Of a stretch of 64,000 nucleotides of DNA, positions 1 through 10,817 are shown in pieces (within the stretch, counting starts at the first letter, position 1; each line of letters starts with the position of its first letter). The translations under genes and the position numbers were made by a program. This DNA comes from Streptomyces griseoviridis (GTDB lineage: Bacteria; Actinomycetota; Actinomycetes; Streptomycetales; Streptomycetaceae), in NCBI GenBank assembly GCA_014649155.1, contig BMSM01000029.1:1-64000 (forward strand). The letters run 5' to 3'. The notes beneath the pieces are model-generated. The model ran no database searches, was not told the DNA's origin, and saw only the letters and a program-made list of their open reading frames with translations.

Positions 1-25
1 CACCGCCGAACAGTTTTTGTCGGGG

Positions 26-53
26 AACCCCGCACCTTATGGTGCGGGGTTTT
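26..53 (+). terminator. Rho-independent terminator 1
   Basis: An 11-bp perfect inverted repeat (26–36 and 41–51) with a TTAT loop runs directly into TTTT on the plus strand. It probably ends a plus-strand gene lying left of the window. The AA/TT ends of the stem could let it also work for the minus-strand operon that stops at 106. Confidence 0.85.
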
Positions 54-77
54 CTGCGTTCAGTGACGTGTGAAGGA

Positions 78-100
78 GGGGCCGTGCAGGCCCCTTTTTT
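78..100 (+). terminator. Rho-independent terminator 2
   Basis: A GGGGCC/GGCCCC stem (78–83, 89–94) with a 5-nt loop is followed by six T residues. It is oriented for plus-strand transcription and is a second, back-up terminator behind the one at 26–53. Confidence 0.75.
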
Positions 101-105
101 GTTTT

Positions 106-1415
106 CTAGAGACGTCCCGCTGACTTCAGTGCGAGGTAGGCGTCGGAGAGGACCGGTGCGAGGCCCTCCGGGGTGGCATCCACGACAGTGACACCGTGGT
201 GGCGGAGTCGGTCCGCGGTGCGCTCGCGTTCTTCCTGGGCCTGGGCTGCGGCTGCCGCCTCGTAGACGGAGTCGGTGGTGCCGCGAGAGGCGGACATTCG
301 GGCGACGTGCGGGTCGGCAACGGCGGCCACGAGGACCGTATGACGCTGGGTGAGCTGGGGGAGTACGGGGAGCAGGCCCTCCTCGATGGGGGCCGCGTCG
401 AGCGTGGTCAGCAGGACGACCAGGGAGCGGCGGGGGGCCGTACGGAGGACTGTGGCGGTCAGACCGCGCGCGTCGGTCTCCACGAGTTCGGGTTCCAGCG
501 GTGCCATCGCGTTGACCAGGGAGGGGAGGAGGTCGACGGAAGTGCGGCCCTGGACCGAGGCGCGTACGCGACGGTCGTAGGCGAGGAGGTCCACGCGGTC
601 GCCGGCGCGGGAGGCCAGGGCGGCGAGAAGCAGGGCCGCGTCCATGGCGGAATCCAGGCGGGGGGCGTCGCCCACACGGCCGGCTGAGGTGCGGCCGGTG
701 TCGAGGACGATCAGGATGTGACGGTCCCGTTCGGGACGCCAGGTGCGTACCGCGACCGTGGTCTGGCGGGCGGTGGCGCGCCAGTCGATGGAACGGGTGT
801 CGTCGCCGGGAACGTACTCGCGCAGGCTGTCGAATTCGGTGCCTTCGCCACGGGTGAGGACACTGGTGCGGCCGTCGAGTTCGCGCAGGCGGGCCAGCTT
901 CGAGGGGAGGTGCTTACGGCTGGTGAACGGGGGGAGGACGCGCACCGTCCAGGGGACCTGGTGCGTCGCTTGGCGGGCGGCGAGGCCCAGGGGACCGTAG
1001 GAGCGGATCGTGACGCGGTCGGCCCGGCGGTCGCCGCGACGAGTGGGGCGGATGCGGGTGGTGAGGCGTCGGCGTTCGCCGGGCGGGACGGTCAGCGAGT
1101 GGCGGGATGCCGTGGCTTCCGTGCCCGGCTGCCAGCTGCTGGGAGGCCAGGCGTCACGGAGGCGGGCACGCAGGGGACGGCGGGAAGGATTGGTGACCGT
1201 GAGGGTGACGTCCGCGGTTTCTCCCAGGCGTACGGAGGTGTCTCCGGAGCGGGAGAGGCGCAGACGGCGCACGGGAGCGGCCAGGGCGTAGTCGCAGGCG
1301 CAGGCGACGGCCAGGGCGCCGTCGACCGCGAGGACGCCGGTCCAGTCGGGGGCCCAGATGCCGACGGGGAGGGAGCCGAGGGCCGCGAGGAGCGCGGCGC
1401 GTCCGGTGAGTGCCA

Positions 1416-1416
<1 letters not shown>
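106..1416 (-). CDS. DUF58 domain-containing protein
   Basis: 436 residues. A hydrophobic N-terminus is followed by a beta-rich middle and the DUF58 signature GTEFDSLREYVPGDD…IDWRATAR in the central part. Next comes a von Willebrand A-like strand (HILIVLDTGR). DUF58 proteins are nearly always encoded beside MoxR AAA ATPases and are thought to be partners or targets of them at the membrane; no reaction is assigned. It is the last gene of the minus-strand operon. Its ATG overlaps the MoxR stop codon (TGATG at 1414–1418), so translation is probably coupled. Confidence 0.9.
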
Positions 1417-2404
<988 letters not shown>

Positions 2405-2408
<4 letters not shown>

Positions 2409-3661
2409 GGACGGCGTACCTGCCTTTCGAGTTGATCGAGGTGATCGGCGAGGGAGACGAGGGCCGCGTCGTCGCCGGGCGGCGGGCCGAAGAGGAGGGT
2501 GTGCAGGGACTGTCCGGTCTCGTGTCCGCCGGAAGCGTCGTGGAGGCGGGCGGACAGGGCGGGGAGCAGGGCCTCGGGCGTGTGGGCCTGGGGTACGGGG
2601 ATGCCGACCACGGGGGCGAGGCGCGTGCGAGTGGTGGAGCGGAGAGCGGCGGCCGCGCGGTCGCGGGCGTTCGCCTTGCGGTAGAGGCGGGCGCGGCCTT
2701 CGACGGTCTCGGAGGCGCGGACGGCCACGGGGAGGTTCTCGGGCACCAGGGGGCCGAGTCGGCGTGCCCTCCACAGGGCGGTGACGGCTGCGGCGACGAA
2801 GAGCTGCAGGGTGCCCCAGAGCCAGCCGGAGGGGAGCAGGTCGAAGAGGGTGCGTTGGCCGTCGTCCGTCGTGGCGGTGTCGGAGAGCGAGGGGAGGTAC
2901 CAGACCAGATGCGGGCGGGAACCGAGGAGTTGGAGGGCGAGCGAGGCGTTGCCGTGCTCGTCGAGGCGGTTGTTGAGGAGGATGTCGGGGGCGCCGAGGA
3001 CGATCGTGTCGCCCGTCGGGGTCTGCGCGGACGGCGTGCCGGGGCGTTCCGCGGAAGGCTCGCCGGGCGCCTCCGGGATGCGCAGCAAGGTGGCCAGGCG
3101 CTGGCTGCGGTAGCAGGCGTCGGCGTCGGGGCGGAGGGCGGTGTAGCGCAGGCCGCCGGTGTCGGCGGTGCCCGCGCGCCGGGCGGCGGGGAGGGCGCAG
3201 CCGGGGGAGAGAGTGGAGTCGGCGCTGATCGCGGGGTCGGCGATGACGCCGGGGGCGAGGCCCTCGACGGAGGCGCTGCCGGGTGCCACGAGGACGGTGC
3301 GTCCGCCGGAGCCGGAGGTGGCCGCGTGCAGGCGGCGCTGCTGGGGCTCCGTCAGGAGATCGGGGACGGCGACCAGAAGGGTGGCGTCGGGACCGGTCGC
3401 GGCGCGGGCCTCGGCCAGGGTGGTGACCACGCGGGTGGACACCCCGCGGTCGGCGAGGAGTTCGGCGACGGCCCGGCTGCCGTAGGGGTCGGCCGAGCGC
3501 GGGTCGAGTTCGCCGTGCCGGGCGTCCGAGCGGACGACGGCGATCGCGACGGCTCCCGCGAGGAGCAGCAGCAGCGCGAGGGCGATGCCGCGCGTGCGGG
3601 ACCACAGCCGGCGGGCGGTGGGGGAGACCGAGGTGGACGGGAGCGTGGCCTCGGTGGTCAT
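2405..3661 (-). CDS. DUF4350 domain-containing membrane protein
   Basis: 418 residues. A short Thr/Ser-rich N-terminus is followed by one membrane segment (about 22–42, ALALLLLLAGAVAIAVV). The DUF4350 core comes next (DPRSADPYGSRAVAELLADRGVSTRVV…), and a second hydrophobic stretch lies near residue 275. The function is unknown; the family is tied by context to MoxR/DUF58 operons. ATG at 3661 forms an ATGA overlap with the upstream DUF4129 gene, which fixes the start. Confidence 0.88.
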
Positions 3662-4434
3662 CCGGCGGCTCCCTGGCGGGTGTGGTCGTCCGCGCCGGTC
3701 GCCGCGATGCTGCTCGCCGTCGTCACGGGCCTGGTGCGGTCCAGGTCGCGGTCGAGGCCGGCGACGCGCCGGTACGACTCCCCGGTCGCCGTCCGGCCGC
3801 CGTATGTGACGTCGTCGAAGTCGCGGGCCGCGGCGCGCAGCCGGTCGCCGTGGGCGGGGAGGGCGCGGCCGGCCTCGATGGCCGCCTCGTCGGCGGTGCG
3901 GCCGGGACGGAGGTCGAGGAGAGCGCGTTCCTCCAGGGCCCGGACGATGGCGCGCATGCGTTCCTGGACGGCCTGGTTCCAGTGGCCCTGGGCGGCGTGC
4001 GCCTCCGCCGCCGAGCGGTGCTCGGCGGCGCTGCGGGGGCGGTCGTCGAACAGGGCGGCGGCGGTGGCGGGGTCCCGGCGGGGGGCGCCCAGCCGCCACC
4101 AGAGCGCGGCGACGACCAGCACGACGGCGACGATGACGACGACCAGGCCGAGCGTGCCTCCGGGAGTCGCCGTGGCGGCGGCGCCGAACAGGTCGGCGAT
4201 CCAGTCCCAGAAGGCGTTCAGGGCACGCTGGTACCAGCTGGGGTCGTTCTCGTGGTACATCCCCTTGGTCAGTTCGCGCCGGGCCGCCTCCCGGGCGGGG
4301 TCGCGCGGGGTCGTCAGCGGTGGCTCCTCGCCGGAGTCCGCCAGCACCGGTGCCAGGTGGTGCCCGGCGCGCAGCAGTGACCGTACGGCGGTGTGCGGCA
4401 GCGCCTCGCAGAGCACTCCCCCCGTGCCTCTCAC
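3658..4434 (-). CDS. DUF4129 domain-containing protein
   Basis: 258 residues from a GTG start four bases after the upstream gene. There is one transmembrane segment in the middle (GTLGLVVVIVAVVLVVAALWW). After it come the DUF4129 features: an AEAHAAQGHWNQAVQERMRAIVRALEER helix and the DLRPGRTADEAA…LRAAARDFDDVTYGGR region. In other bacteria the domain occurs as the C-terminus of transglutaminase-like membrane proteins. Here it is free-standing in a MoxR/DUF58 operon. The biochemical role is unknown. Confidence 0.88.
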   Translation of the reverse strand: MRGTGGVLCEALPHTAVRSLLRAGHHLAPVLADSGEEPPLTTPRDPAREAARRELTKGMYHENDPSWYQRALNAFWDWIADLFGAAATATPGGTLGLVVVIVAVVLVVAALWWRLGAPRRDPATAAALFDDRPRSAAEHRSAAEAHAAQGHWNQAVQERMRAIVRALEERALLDLRPGRTADEAAIEAGRALPAHGDRLRAAARDFDDVTYGGRTATGESYRRVAGLDRDLDRTRPVTTASSIAATGADDHTRQGAAG

Positions 4435-4438
4435 CGCA

Positions 4439-5833
4439 TCAGCTCCCCGGGGTCGCGCCGGGGGCGCCGTAGCCCTGGACGCCGGCGGCGCGGGCCAGTT
4501 CGAGGTCGAGGGCCTCGCGGCGGATGCGCTGGTCGATGTAGAGGAGCACGGTGACGCCCGCGGTGATCGGGAAGGTGATCATGGAGCCGATCACCGAGCC
4601 GACGCCGCTGATGATCAGGAAGGTCCAGCCCAGGTCACCGCCGGCGTCGACCAGGCCGCTGACTCCGCCGCCGCTGAGGGCCGCGGCGAGGAACGTGAAG
4701 GGGATGACGACGATCGACGCGACGACGTTCGCGATGATCGTGGCCAGCAGCTGGATGCCGAAGACCCGCCACCAGGAGCCCTGGACGAGCTTGGTGGAGC
4801 GGCTCATCGCCTTCACGATGCCCTGCTTCTCCAGCATCAGCGCGGGAGAGGCCAGGGAGAAGCGGTTCATGAGCCACGCGGCGACGACGCCCGCGCCCAG
4901 GATGCCGAGGACGGTGAGCGCGACGGCCGCTCCGCCGCCCGCCGTGACGGCGACGACGATGCCGGGCAGGGCGCCGACCGCGACGATGCCGACGGCGATG
5001 AGCAGCAGCAGGAGGATCAGGCCGAAGAGTCTCAGCACCTGGGGGCGGGCGTCGCGCCACGCCTCCGAGGTGGTCACCGGCCGGCCGAGGACGGCACGGC
5101 TGGTGACGGTCGTGAGCAGGGCGGTCGCCATGACCGTGCCGACCAGGGAGACCACGAAGACGACACCCGAGCTGATCATGGTGCTCGCCATGGCGTCGCC
5201 CAGCTCGCTGAGGGTCGCGCTGGGGTCGCTGAGGGCGTCGGTGCTCGAGTCCAGGACGAGGCCCTGGAGGAGGACGACGATGATCTCCGTGACCACCGCG
5301 ACGGTGAGCGAGATGCCGAGGACGGTGCGCCAGTAGGAGCGCATGGTCGAGACCGCGCCGTCGAGGATCTCGCCGATGCCGAGCGGGCGCAGCGGGATCA
5401 CACCGGGCTTGGCGGCGGGCGGGGGGCCGCCCCAGCCGGCGCCCCAGCCGCCGTATCCCCCGGGGCCGCCGTAGCCGCGGGGACCTCCGGGGCCGCCGTG
5501 ACCGGGTCCGCCCGGACCTGCCGGGCCGGTGCCCCAGCCGCCGGGGCCGCCTGGGCCCTGGGGGCCGCCGCCGGGAGGCGGGGTGCCCCAGCCGGGGCCG
5601 GGCGGAGGCGGGGGCGGCGGGGCCTGGCCGGGGCCCGCGGGGCCGGTGGGCGCGGACCACTGGCCGGGGGGCGGCTGCTCCTTGGACCACTTCGCGCCGG
5701 GGTCTGCCGGATCCGCGCCTGGCCGGTCCGCCGGCTGGTCGGTGCCGGGGCGGTCGGCGGGGCCGGACGCGCCGGGCCGCTGCCCGTCGGACGGGGCGGA
5801 TCCGGGCGTGGCCCAGCCCGGAGTGTCGTTCAT
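4439..5833 (-). CDS. Polytopic membrane protein with Pro/Gly-rich N-terminus
   Basis: 464 residues. The first ~150 are low-complexity Pro/Gly/Ala (GPGGPGGWGTGPAGPGGPGHGGPGG type) and probably lie in the cytoplasm. About six membrane segments follow, with the charged signature VIPLRPLGIGEILDGAVSTMRSYWRTVLG at the domain start. It resembles the family annotated as 'glycerophosphoryl diester phosphodiesterase membrane domain', but there is no phosphodiesterase catalytic domain, so I assign no enzyme activity. ATG at 5833 has the Shine-Dalgarno GAAGGAG upstream. It is probably the first gene of the operon running to 106. Confidence 0.82.
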   Translation of the reverse strand: MNDTPGWATPGSAPSDGQRPGASGPADRPGTDQPADRPGADPADPGAKWSKEQPPPGQWSAPTGPAGPGQAPPPPPPPGPGWGTPPPGGGPQGPGGPGGWGTGPAGPGGPGHGGPGGPRGYGGPGGYGGWGAGWGGPPPAAKPGVIPLRPLGIGEILDGAVSTMRSYWRTVLGISLTVAVVTEIIVVLLQGLVLDSSTDALSDPSATLSELGDAMASTMISSGVVFVVSLVGTVMATALLTTVTSRAVLGRPVTTSEAWRDARPQVLRLFGLILLLLLIAVGIVAVGALPGIVVAVTAGGGAAVALTVLGILGAGVVAAWLMNRFSLASPALMLEKQGIVKAMSRSTKLVQGSWWRVFGIQLLATIIANVVASIVVIPFTFLAAALSGGGVSGLVDAGGDLGWTFLIISGVGSVIGSMITFPITAGVTVLLYIDQRIRREALDLELARAAGVQGYGAPGATPGS

Positions 5834-5973
5834 CGTCGCTCCTTCACGGTGCCCGTCCGCGGTCGCGGCGGCAGGTTGGCAGCCATCGTGCCATGGGGTG
5901 GTCGGACGGTGACCGGCCGCGGTAGGTGCTGCGCACCTTCAATTGTCCGGTGGACACGGGGCAGACTGAACGC

Positions 5974-7119
5974 ATGGCTGATCAGTACGCGCAGACCGGC
6001 GAGGACAAGCGGCCGACGGACATACCGGCCCTCCGCTGGGAGGAACCCCCCGAAGGACCGGTCCTGGTCCTCCTGGACCAGACGAGGCTGCCGGCCGAGG
6101 AGGTCGAACTGGTCTGCACGGACGCGCCCGCGCTCGTGGAGGCGATCCGCTCGCTGGCCGTGCGCGGGGCACCGTTGCTCGGCATCGCGGGCGCGTACGG
6201 CGTCGCGCTCGCCGCCGTACGCGGCTACGACGTGGACGACGCCGCGAACGCGCTGGCGGGTGCCCGTCCCACCGCGGTGAACCTCGCCGTCGGCGTGCGC
6301 CGGGCGCACGCCGCCTATCGGGCCGCGCTCGCCGACGGCGGCGGGGCACCGCGGGCCGCCGAGGCGGCGCTGGCCGCGGCGCGGGCACTGCACCGGGAGG
6401 ACGCCGAGGCCAGCGCCCGGATGGCGGCGCACGGGCTGGCACTGCTGGACGAACTGCTCCCCGGCGGCGGGCACCGCGTCCTCACCCACTGCAACACCGG
6501 GTCGCTGGTGTCCGGCGGGGAGGGGACGGCGTTCGCGGTGGCGCTCGCGGCGCACCGGGCGGGACGGTTGCGGCGGCTCTGGGTGGACGAGACGCGTCCG
6601 CTGCTGCAGGGCGCCCGGCTCACGGCGTACGAGGCGGCCCGCAACGGGATGGCGTACACCCTGCTCGCCGACAACGCGGCCGGGTCGCTGTTCGCGGCCG
6701 GTGAGGTGGACGCGGTGCTGATCGGGGCGGACCGGATCGCGGCCGACGGGTCGGTGGCGAACAAGGTGGGCAGCTATCCGCTGGCGGTGCTCGCCCGGTA
6801 CCACCACGTGCCGTTCATCGTGGTGGCCCCGGTGACGACACTGGACCCGGACACCCCGGACGGGGCGGCCATCGAGGTCGAGCAGCGGCCCGGGTACGAG
6901 GTGACCGAGATCTCGGTGCCCCAGGTTCCCGTGACGGGTGCGGGCGGCGGGGTGCCGATCGCGCCGCTGGGCACGCAGGCGTACAACCCGGCGTTCGACG
7001 TGACGCCGCCCGAGCTGGTGACGGCGATCGTCACCGAGGAAGGCGTGGTGTCGCCCGTGACGGCGCAAGCGCTGGCCGGGCTCGGCGCGGGAGCGCCGCG
7101 CCGGGGCGCGGCCGGCTGA
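5974..7119 (+). CDS. mtnA: Methylthioribose-1-phosphate isomerase
   Basis: 381 residues. It converts 5-methylthioribose 1-phosphate to 5-methylthioribulose 1-phosphate in cytosolic methionine salvage. Family motifs seen are AVRGAPLLGIAGAYG (substrate loop), LTHCNTG (catalytic Cys region), VDETRPLLQGARLTAYE, and IGADRIAADGSVANKVGSY with the catalytic Asp. Length is normal for the family. The ATG at 5974 was chosen because the upstream in-frame extension lacks conservation. It is transcribed away from the membrane-protein operon across a 140-bp shared promoter gap. No other salvage genes are adjacent. Confidence 0.96.
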   Translation: MADQYAQTGEDKRPTDIPALRWEEPPEGPVLVLLDQTRLPAEEVELVCTDAPALVEAIRSLAVRGAPLLGIAGAYGVALAAVRGYDVDDAANALAGARPTAVNLAVGVRRAHAAYRAALADGGGAPRAAEAALAAARALHREDAEASARMAAHGLALLDELLPGGGHRVLTHCNTGSLVSGGEGTAFAVALAAHRAGRLRRLWVDETRPLLQGARLTAYEAARNGMAYTLLADNAAGSLFAAGEVDAVLIGADRIAADGSVANKVGSYPLAVLARYHHVPFIVVAPVTTLDPDTPDGAAIEVEQRPGYEVTEISVPQVPVTGAGGGVPIAPLGTQAYNPAFDVTPPELVTAIVTEEGVVSPVTAQALAGLGAGAPRRGAAG

Positions 7120-7501
7120 GAGGAGGCGGCCGCGGCCGCGGGGCGGGTGGCGGCTGGTCGCCCGGCGGGCTGCGGCTGCGGCTGCGGCCGCGTGGCTCGG
7201 GGCGGGGACGTTCCGTATGGCCACGTGGCCGCGTAGCTCCGGGAGGGGGGGCGGTGCGTTCCGCGTGGCCGCGTGGCTCGGCGGCGGTGACGGTGCGCGA
7301 GGTCGTGGGGGCCGCGTGGTTCCGGGGTGGCTGGTGATGCCGTGCGGTCGCGCTGGGGCGGTCGTCGCCGTGGTGGGGGTGGCGCGGGTGAGATGAGAGG
7401 GGCGGATACGTAGGGGGCTGTCTTGTCCGGAAAGGGCGGTAAGGCCGGTTGGCGCTCTGTCGGAGGGCGGTCGGGGCATTCACCATCGGCGTATAGCGGT
7501 C
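7120..7501. repeat. G-rich intergenic stretch with imperfect ~42-bp repeats
   Basis: This 382-bp gap has strong G-over-C bias on the plus strand. A core close to GGCCGCGTGGCTCGG recurs at about 7186, 7227, 7267 and 7311, spaced roughly 40–44 bp, with a CGGCTG/GCGGCT run before the first copy. I see no convincing gene, terminator or RNA in it. Open frames through it give low-complexity Arg/Pro/Ala peptides. Confidence 0.55.
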
Positions 7502-7933
7502 GTGAGTGATCGATGCCTGTGCCGGCTCTGCCGGCGGTGGGACCCCACCGTGCGCAGTCGCGGTCATGTCGACCTCATGGCCGAGATGTGCGAGGAGTGC
7601 TGGCAGCGGCTCGCCAACGGTCTCGCGACGGTCGAGGGGGCGACGGCCCCGCCGCAGGACCCGGCGGGGAACGGGCCGCCGAGGTGCCGTGCGTGCCGCG
7701 GGGTGGTGCGCAGGTATCCGACGTACTACGAGCGGTGGGTGGATCTGGCGACCGTGGAGCTGCCGGCCGAAGAGGTCCCGCAGCGGTACCGCTGGCGGTT
7801 GATCAAGGCGCCGGCGCCGCGCGCCCCGGTCGTCCTCGCCGTGCACATCCGCGTCGTCGATCCGCTGCCGCGCGACCCCGTCCTGCCCGCACACGCGTTC
7901 CTGTGTCCGGCCGGGCGGGCGGCGGACGCCTGA
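7502..7933 (+). CDS. DUF6083-like small cysteine-rich protein
   Basis: 143 residues from GTG. Three paired-cysteine motifs (CRLC at about 7–10, CEEC at about 31–34, CRAC at about 61–64) suggest one or two bound zinc ions. The second half has the conserved-looking YERWVDLATVELPAEEVPQRYRWRLIKA and ends in HAFLCP. It resembles Streptomyces proteins annotated DUF6083; I know of no assigned function. It stands alone between mtnA and mtrA. Confidence 0.75.
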   Translation: MSDRCLCRLCRRWDPTVRSRGHVDLMAEMCEECWQRLANGLATVEGATAPPQDPAGNGPPRCRACRGVVRRYPTYYERWVDLATVELPAEEVPQRYRWRLIKAPAPRAPVVLAVHIRVVDPLPRDPVLPAHAFLCPAGRAADA

Positions 7934-8050
7934 GATCCGGCCCTAACCCCGGCGCCGGGGACGGGGGCAGACAGTGACGGTTCCCTGCCACTAGGGTCAC
8001 AGGGCAGTGACCTGCCTCACCTGCGCCTCTGTGTCCGTTATGAGAATGGG

Positions 8051-8740
8051 ATGATGTCGTTTATGAAGGGACGAGTCCTTGTCGTCGACGACGACACCGC
8101 ACTGGCCGAGATGCTCGGCATTGTGCTGCGTGGTGAGGGTTTTGAGCCGTCTTTCGTAGCCGACGGCGACAAGGCGCTGGCCGCCTTCCGGGAGACCAAG
8201 CCCGACCTGGTGCTGCTGGATCTGATGCTGCCGGGCCGGGACGGTATCGAGGTGTGCCGTCTGATCAGGGCGGAGTCCGGGGTGCCGATCGTGATGCTGA
8301 CGGCCAAGAGCGACACCGTCGACGTGGTCGTGGGCCTGGAGTCCGGGGCCGACGACTACATCGTGAAGCCGTTCAAGCCCAAGGAGCTGGTGGCCCGTAT
8401 CCGGGCACGGCTGCGCAGGTCGGAGGAGCCGGCGCCGGAGCAGCTCGCCATAGGTGACCTGGTCATCGATGTGGCCGGGCACTCCGTGAAGCGGGACGGG
8501 CAGTCGATCGCGCTGACGCCGCTGGAGTTCGACCTGCTGGTGGCGCTGGCCCGCAAGCCGTGGCAGGTGTTCACCCGCGAGGTGCTCCTGGAGCAGGTGT
8601 GGGGCTACCGGCACGCGGCGGACACCCGGCTGGTCAACGTGCATGTGCAGCGGCTGCGCAGCAAGGTCGAGAAGGACCCCGAGAAGCCGGAGATCGTGGT
8701 GACCGTCCGGGGCGTCGGTTACAAGGCGGGGCCGAGCTGA
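8051..8740 (+). CDS. mtrA: Response regulator MtrA (OmpR family)
   Basis: 229 residues. The receiver domain (about 8–120) has the acidic pocket DDD at 13–15, phospho-acceptor Asp57 in LLDLML, and Lys in the KPFKPKEL motif. The C-terminal winged helix (about 130–228) has the OmpR signature (LTPLEFDLLVALARKPWQVFTREVLLEQVWGY). MtrA is the essential or global actinobacterial regulator of cell-wall, division and development genes. Three in-frame ATGs (8051, 8054, 8063) have weak ribosome sites; 8051 follows the usual Streptomyces annotation. The next gene, its kinase, begins one base after the stop. Confidence 0.97.
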   Translation: MMSFMKGRVLVVDDDTALAEMLGIVLRGEGFEPSFVADGDKALAAFRETKPDLVLLDLMLPGRDGIEVCRLIRAESGVPIVMLTAKSDTVDVVVGLESGADDYIVKPFKPKELVARIRARLRRSEEPAPEQLAIGDLVIDVAGHSVKRDGQSIALTPLEFDLLVALARKPWQVFTREVLLEQVWGYRHAADTRLVNVHVQRLRSKVEKDPEKPEIVVTVRGVGYKAGPS

Positions 8741-8741
8741 C

Positions 8742-10817
8742 ATGTCCGGGGACAGTGCCGCTTCGGCGCCCGGACGGTCCGGGGAGCCCGCCGGGCGGCC
8801 TGTCGGCCGGGAACCGGCGCGCTCCCGGTGGGGACGCCTGCTGGAGGACGGGCTGCTGCACGGCGGTGTGCAGGGCAGTCCCGTGCTCCGTCTGTTCATG
8901 CGCTGGGTACGGCGGCCGCTGCTGCCCGTGATGCGGCTGTGGCGGCGCAACATCCAGCTCAAGGTCGTCGTCACCACCCTGCTGATGTCGCTGGGCGTGG
9001 TCCTGCTGCTCGGATTCGTCGTCATCGGGCAGGTCCGCAACGGCCTGCTGGACGCGAAGGTCAAGGCCTCGCAGTCGCAGGCCACCGGCGGGTTCGCGGT
9101 GGCCAAGCAGAAGGCCGAGGAGTCGGCGACCGTGACGGGCGACGACGTCACCGCGACGGACGGGCGGCCCGCGCAGAACGTCATCCAGTGGATGAGCGAC
9201 CTGGTGAAGTCGCTCTCCAGCGGTGGCCAGGGCGCCTTCGACGTGGTCACGCTGCCGGTGGGCGGCGAGAGCGGCGGCGGACGCGGACCGCGTGCCTCCG
9301 GTCTGGTCGACCCGTCGTCCAGCGTGCCGGAGGAACTGCGCGAGCGGGTCGACGCCAGTACGGTCGCCGCGCAGAGCTACACCCGCATCGTCTACAACTC
9401 CGCCCAGGAGTCCCAGCCCGCGCTGGTCATCGGCAAGCAGGTCAACGACCCCAACGGTGCCCCGTACCAGCTCTACTACCTCTTCCCGCTGACGCAGGAG
9501 GAGAAGTCGCTGAGCCTGGTCAAGGGCACCCTGGCGACGGCGGGGCTGTTCGTCGTCGTGCTGCTCGGGGCGATCGCCTGGCTGGTCGTGCGGCAGGTGG
9601 TGACGCCCGTACGGATGGCGGCGAGCATCGCCGAGCGGCTGTCCGCCGGGAAGCTCCAGGAACGGATGAAGGTCACCGGCGAGGACGACATCGCGCGGCT
9701 CGGCGAGGCCTTCAACAAGATGGCGCAGAACCTGCAGCAGAAGATCAGCCAGCTGGAGGACCTGTCGCGGATGCAGCGGCGGTTCGTGTCCGACGTGTCG
9801 CACGAGCTGCGGACGCCGCTGACGACCGTACGGATGGCGGCCGACGTCATCCACGACGCGCGCGTGGACTTCGATCCGGTGACCGCGCGGTCGGCGGAAC
9901 TGCTCGCCGACCAGCTGGACCGGTTCGAGACGCTGCTCGCGGATCTCCTGGAGATCAGCCGGTTCGACGCGGGCGCCGCGGCGCTGGAGGCGGAGCCGAT
10001 CGACCTCCGGGAGGTCGTGCGGCGGGTGGTCAGCGGGGCCGAGCCGCTGGCGGAGCGCAAGGGGACGCGGATCCGCGTGGTCGGTGATCAGCAGCCCGTC
10101 GTCGCCGAGGCCGACGGCCGGCGGGTGGAGCGGGTGCTGCGCAACCTCGTGGTCAACGCCGTCGAGCACGGCGAGGGCAGGGACGTGGTGGTGAGGCTCG
10201 CCGCCGCGGGCGGGGCCGTGGCGGTGGCGGTCCGCGACTACGGCGTCGGACTCAAGCCCGGCGAGGCGACCCGCGTCTTCAGCCGTTTCTGGCGGGCGGA
10301 CCCGGCACGCGCGCGTACCACCGGCGGCACCGGCCTCGGGCTGTCCATCGCCCTGGAGGACGCGCGGCTGCACGGCGGCTGGCTCCAGGCGTGGGGCGAG
10401 CCGGGCGGCGGGTCGCAGTTCCGGCTGACGCTGCCCAGGACCGCCGACGAGCCGTTGCGGGGGTCGCCGATCCCGCTGGAACCCGGTGACTCACGGCGCA
10501 ACCGCGGACCCGGCGGGACCGGCCCGGCACGGGCCGCGCTGCGCGGGGACGGCACGGGGCGCGCCGAGGGCGCGGACCGGGCGGTCACCGTACCGGCGCA
10601 GACGGCCGCCGCCACGGCCCGGGACGCCATACCGGCCCGGCCGGGTACGGCGGCTCCCACGGCCGATCCGACGGCGCTGCCCACGAGCGGCGCGCGGGTG
10701 GTGCCCCGGCCGGTGCCGGGCGCCCGGCAGGACGATCAGCCCGGCGCGGGGACGGGCCGTACGGCCGACGGGCCCGAGGACGTGAACAGGCAAGGGGAGG
10801 GCAGGCGTGGGCGCTGA
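8742..10817 (+). CDS. mtrB: Sensor histidine kinase MtrB
   Basis: 691 residues. A cytoplasmic N-terminus is followed by membrane segment 1 (about 70–97), an extracytoplasmic domain (about 98–260), membrane segment 2 (about 265–287) and HAMP. The kinase core has phospho-acceptor His354 in SDVSHELRTPLTTVR, and the N, G1 and G2 boxes (NLVVNAVEHGEG, DYGVGL, GGTGLGLSI). Beyond the ATPase domain lies a ~120-residue Pro/Ala/Arg-rich tail, typical of Streptomyces MtrB. It phosphorylates MtrA. The 3' end overlaps lpqB by 11 bp, so the three genes form one operon. Confidence 0.97.
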   Translation: MSGDSAASAPGRSGEPAGRPVGREPARSRWGRLLEDGLLHGGVQGSPVLRLFMRWVRRPLLPVMRLWRRNIQLKVVVTTLLMSLGVVLLLGFVVIGQVRNGLLDAKVKASQSQATGGFAVAKQKAEESATVTGDDVTATDGRPAQNVIQWMSDLVKSLSSGGQGAFDVVTLPVGGESGGGRGPRASGLVDPSSSVPEELRERVDASTVAAQSYTRIVYNSAQESQPALVIGKQVNDPNGAPYQLYYLFPLTQEEKSLSLVKGTLATAGLFVVVLLGAIAWLVVRQVVTPVRMAASIAERLSAGKLQERMKVTGEDDIARLGEAFNKMAQNLQQKISQLEDLSRMQRRFVSDVSHELRTPLTTVRMAADVIHDARVDFDPVTARSAELLADQLDRFETLLADLLEISRFDAGAAALEAEPIDLREVVRRVVSGAEPLAERKGTRIRVVGDQQPVVAEADGRRVERVLRNLVVNAVEHGEGRDVVVRLAAAGGAVAVAVRDYGVGLKPGEATRVFSRFWRADPARARTTGGTGLGLSIALEDARLHGGWLQAWGEPGGGSQFRLTLPRTADEPLRGSPIPLEPGDSRRNRGPGGTGPARAALRGDGTGRAEGADRAVTVPAQTAAATARDAIPARPGTAAPTADPTALPTSGARVVPRPVPGARQDDQPGAGTGRTADGPEDVNRQGEGRRGR

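Noticed and set aside
2432..6280. A very long plus-strand open frame opposite the MoxR/DUF operon
   Set aside because: It is antisense to five coupled genes with clear domains. Its product is Gly/Arg/Glu/Asp low complexity, the usual artefact of high-GC third positions.
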